From Erysipelotrichaceae bacterium (GTDB lineage: Bacteria > Bacillota_I > Bacilli_A > Erysipelotrichales > Erysipelotrichaceae), in contig JAFWEP010000027.1 in the NCBI GenBank assembly GCA_017512885.1, positions 1 to 64,000 of the forward strand: a stretch of DNA of 64,000 nucleotides, written 5' to 3'. The notes beneath the pieces were generated by a model that made no database searches, was not told the origin of the DNA, and worked only from the letters and a program-made list of their open reading frames with translations. Position numbers and translations under genes: made by a program. Positions 62,510 to 64,000 of this stretch are shown piece by piece (the stretch's first letter is position 1; each line of letters starts with the position of its first letter).

Positions 62510-63046
62510 CTATGACTTTTCTTTCTTTGCGTCGAGGAAACGCTTCAGTTTGCTGAGCGGGTTCTCCCGGTAGTTCAGACCGGCTTCCTGCAGAAAGGCG
62601 AGACCTTCCGCATAGGAAGCGGTATCGGCATCGTAAAGTTCGAATTCAAACTCGTAGTCGGTGATCCCCAGATAATGGTTCTCATCGAGGCAGATCTCTC
62701 CGCTCTCTCCCTGATACAGATGACGGACCGTCAGCAGATCGCCCAGATAGAGGGGCTCCCTGAGCGCGAACTGCTGCAGCACTTCCTGTACATAGGGATC
62801 GGAGAAGTCATCCTCGGGGATCTCTTTCTCGTATTCACGGTGACCGCCGGGGACACGCTCCTTCAGGGTGAAGACCCGTTTTCCGCTGTCCGGGAATTCC
62901 CGGATGCGCAGGGCGCAGTGCTCATTGCCCTGATAGTAATGGTTGATCTGGGTCGTGACCGTAAAGTCCCGGAGGGAACAGAGGACATCGAATTCTTCTT
63001 TGCTCAGAAGCATCTTTGCTTCCTTCTCGATTCTGGCTTTTGGCAT
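62510..63046 (-). CDS. CYTH-domain protein (YjbK-like)
   Basis: The 178-residue protein has the N-terminal ExExK of the CYTH triphosphate tunnel metalloenzyme family (IEKEAKM, Glu-Lys-Glu-Ala-Lys) and the LDENHYLG central strand. Members hydrolyse inorganic triphosphate, thiamine triphosphate or similar. ATG at 63046 is set by TATAAT-N6. Confidence 0.9.
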   Translation of the reverse strand: MPKARIEKEAKMLLSKEEFDVLCSLRDFTVTTQINHYYQGNEHCALRIREFPDSGKRVFTLKERVPGGHREYEKEIPEDDFSDPYVQEVLQQFALREPLYLGDLLTVRHLYQGESGEICLDENHYLGITDYEFEFELYDADTASYAEGLAFLQEAGLNYRENPLSKLKRFLDAKKEKS

Positions 63047-63061
63047 GGTTTCATTATATAC
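63047..63061. promoter_or_regulatory. Divergent -10 elements for CYTH and PTS genes
   Basis: On the minus strand TATAAT (63058-63053) is 6 nt from the CYTH ATG. On the plus strand TATACT in the same AT-rich run precedes the PTS gene, whose CCGGAG stands before ATG 63084. Confidence 0.55.
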
Positions 63062-63083
63062 TAAGGAAGAAATCCGGAGAACT

Positions 63084-64000
63084 CATGAAAAAAACGAACC
63101 TTTTATACGAATATATGAAACTGCCGATCCGGGTCCTCTGCTTCGGTTTTGTGCTGCTGGCAGTCGGTTTCCTGATCCAGAATGAAAACGTCAATATCTT
63201 CTATACCTTCCGCAATACCTATATCCTGATCGCTGCGGAAGTCTGCCGCCGCTGCGGCGAAGCCATCATCAACCTGTGGCCACTCTTTCTGCTGACGAGC
63301 CTCGTTGCCAAACGGGCGAACAGCGGGGTGCCGATGGCCATGGCTGTCTTCGGCTTCCTGGTCTTCCAGGTCGTCACGATGATCTTCTCTACGGACAGCT
63401 ACAGTCCGCAGGCCTATCTCACACTGTTCGGGATCTCCTTTGATGCGACCCGCATCCCGGTCAGCAGCACCGGGATCCACTACCCGCTGAATATCGGACT
63501 GCCGGGCATCTTCATCGTTGCCTACATCACCCGCTATGTCTTCGTCCGTTCACGCAACCGCAGTTCCTATTCCCTGCTCAGTTTCCTGAACCAGGATACG
63601 GCTGCTTTCCTCTATGAACTGTTCCTCTGTGCTCTGGCCGCCTTCGGCATCACCCTGCTGTATCCGGCCTTCAACAGTTTCCTGCAGCAGCTGATCGAGC
63701 GGATCGCTTCCAACATCTCCGATCCCGCCAATATGGCGCTTTACGGTGTCCTGGACCGCGTCCTTTCCGCTCTGGGCATGCCCGATCTGATCCGGGTCCC
63801 GTTCTGGTTCACTTCCCTGGGCGGTTCCTATCAGAGCATCGCCGGCGAGAATATCGTCGGGGATGTCGCGATCTGGAACTACTTTACGGAAGCCAGCGGC
63901 AGTTTTGCCGGGGCCGGACGTTTCATCACGCCCTATTACTGCCTGAACCTGTTCGTCCTGCCGGCGATCTATATCGGCATGTATGCCAGCATCACCGACC
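63084..64000 (+). CDS. PTS EIIC (glucose/maltose-type), cut by the window edge
   Basis: The frame starts at ATG 63084 and is open to the window end (305 residues seen). It has about eight hydrophobic helices and RVLSALGMPDLIRVPFWF, consistent with the PTS_EIIC fold. CCGGAGA is 5-6 nt before the ATG. EIIB or EIIA domains may follow outside the window. It resembles glucose/maltose-family permeases; the sugar is not known. Confidence 0.8.

Overview
The window is 64 kb of a compact, moderately GC-rich Bacillota (Firmicutes) chromosome. Gram-positive-type genes (AddA/AddB, TagO, a DUF1146 protein, KtrA/KtrB, ECF sigma factor), strong AGGAGG ribosome sites, a full F-type ATP synthase operon, butyrate and phosphotransacetylase/acyl kinases and no respiratory-chain genes point to a fermentative, probably gut-associated member. 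An Erysipelotrichia-like lineage is my best guess, but it cannot be proved from the sequence alone. I see no IS element, prophage, rRNA operon or CRISPR array. One tRNA (Ser, anticodon CGA) is present.

Layout. 0-9 kb: housekeeping and hypothetical genes (HAD phosphatase, FMN/FAD reductase lipoprotein, 5-formyl-THF cyclo-ligase, ADP-ribosylglycohydrolase, butyrate kinase, a glycosyltransferase with a MarR-like tail). 8.8-23.9 kb: a metabolic island with two atypical acyl carrier proteins, four MFS/OFA transporters, a CocE/NonD hydrolase, a PucR-type regulator, Pta, a second butyrate kinase, an alpha/beta hydrolase and a thiolase plus DUF35 pair. 23.9-28.8 kb: zinc-ribbon proteins, two Nudix hydrolases, CCA-adding enzyme, transaldolase-like aldolase. 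28.9-35.3 kb (minus strand): KtrB-KtrA-unknown-KdpD-like-KdpE operon and a MATE pump. 35.4-41 kb: AddB-AddA. 41.3-48 kb: ATP synthase. 48-64 kb: GNAT, Mn pyrophosphatase, Sua5-GlyA operon, TagO, ECF sigma operon, carboxypeptidase Taq, RarA, split transketolase, HAD phosphatase, tRNA-Ser, CYTH protein and the start of a PTS EIIC.

Main discovery. In the 8.8-22.1 kb island, six promoters share a near-palindromic element (TTGTG...CACAA type, 16-17 bp) whose 3' end lies 42 or 43 bp before the first base of the -35 hexamer; every -35/-10 spacer is 17 bp. These promoters serve ACP1, the first transporter, the CocE hydrolase, ACP2 and (twice) the thiolase. The same element overlaps the -35 of the divergent PucR-family regulator gene. 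This looks like a single activator-controlled, self-regulated catabolic regulon. I infer import of an acylated substrate, hydrolysis, thiolytic cleavage and energy recovery through acyl-phosphate and an acyl kinase, with the two ACP-like proteins as possible carriers. The substrate is unknown.

Second discovery. Many first genes of transcription units have TATAAT (or a close relative) exactly 6 nt upstream of the start codon and no Shine-Dalgarno sequence, which predicts leaderless mRNAs. Examples are the cyclo-ligase, GT2, cca, MATE, addB, sua5, rarA, CYTH and the ATP synthase operon, whose GTG start is fixed by this rule. Several of these promoters directly abut the preceding gene's terminator.
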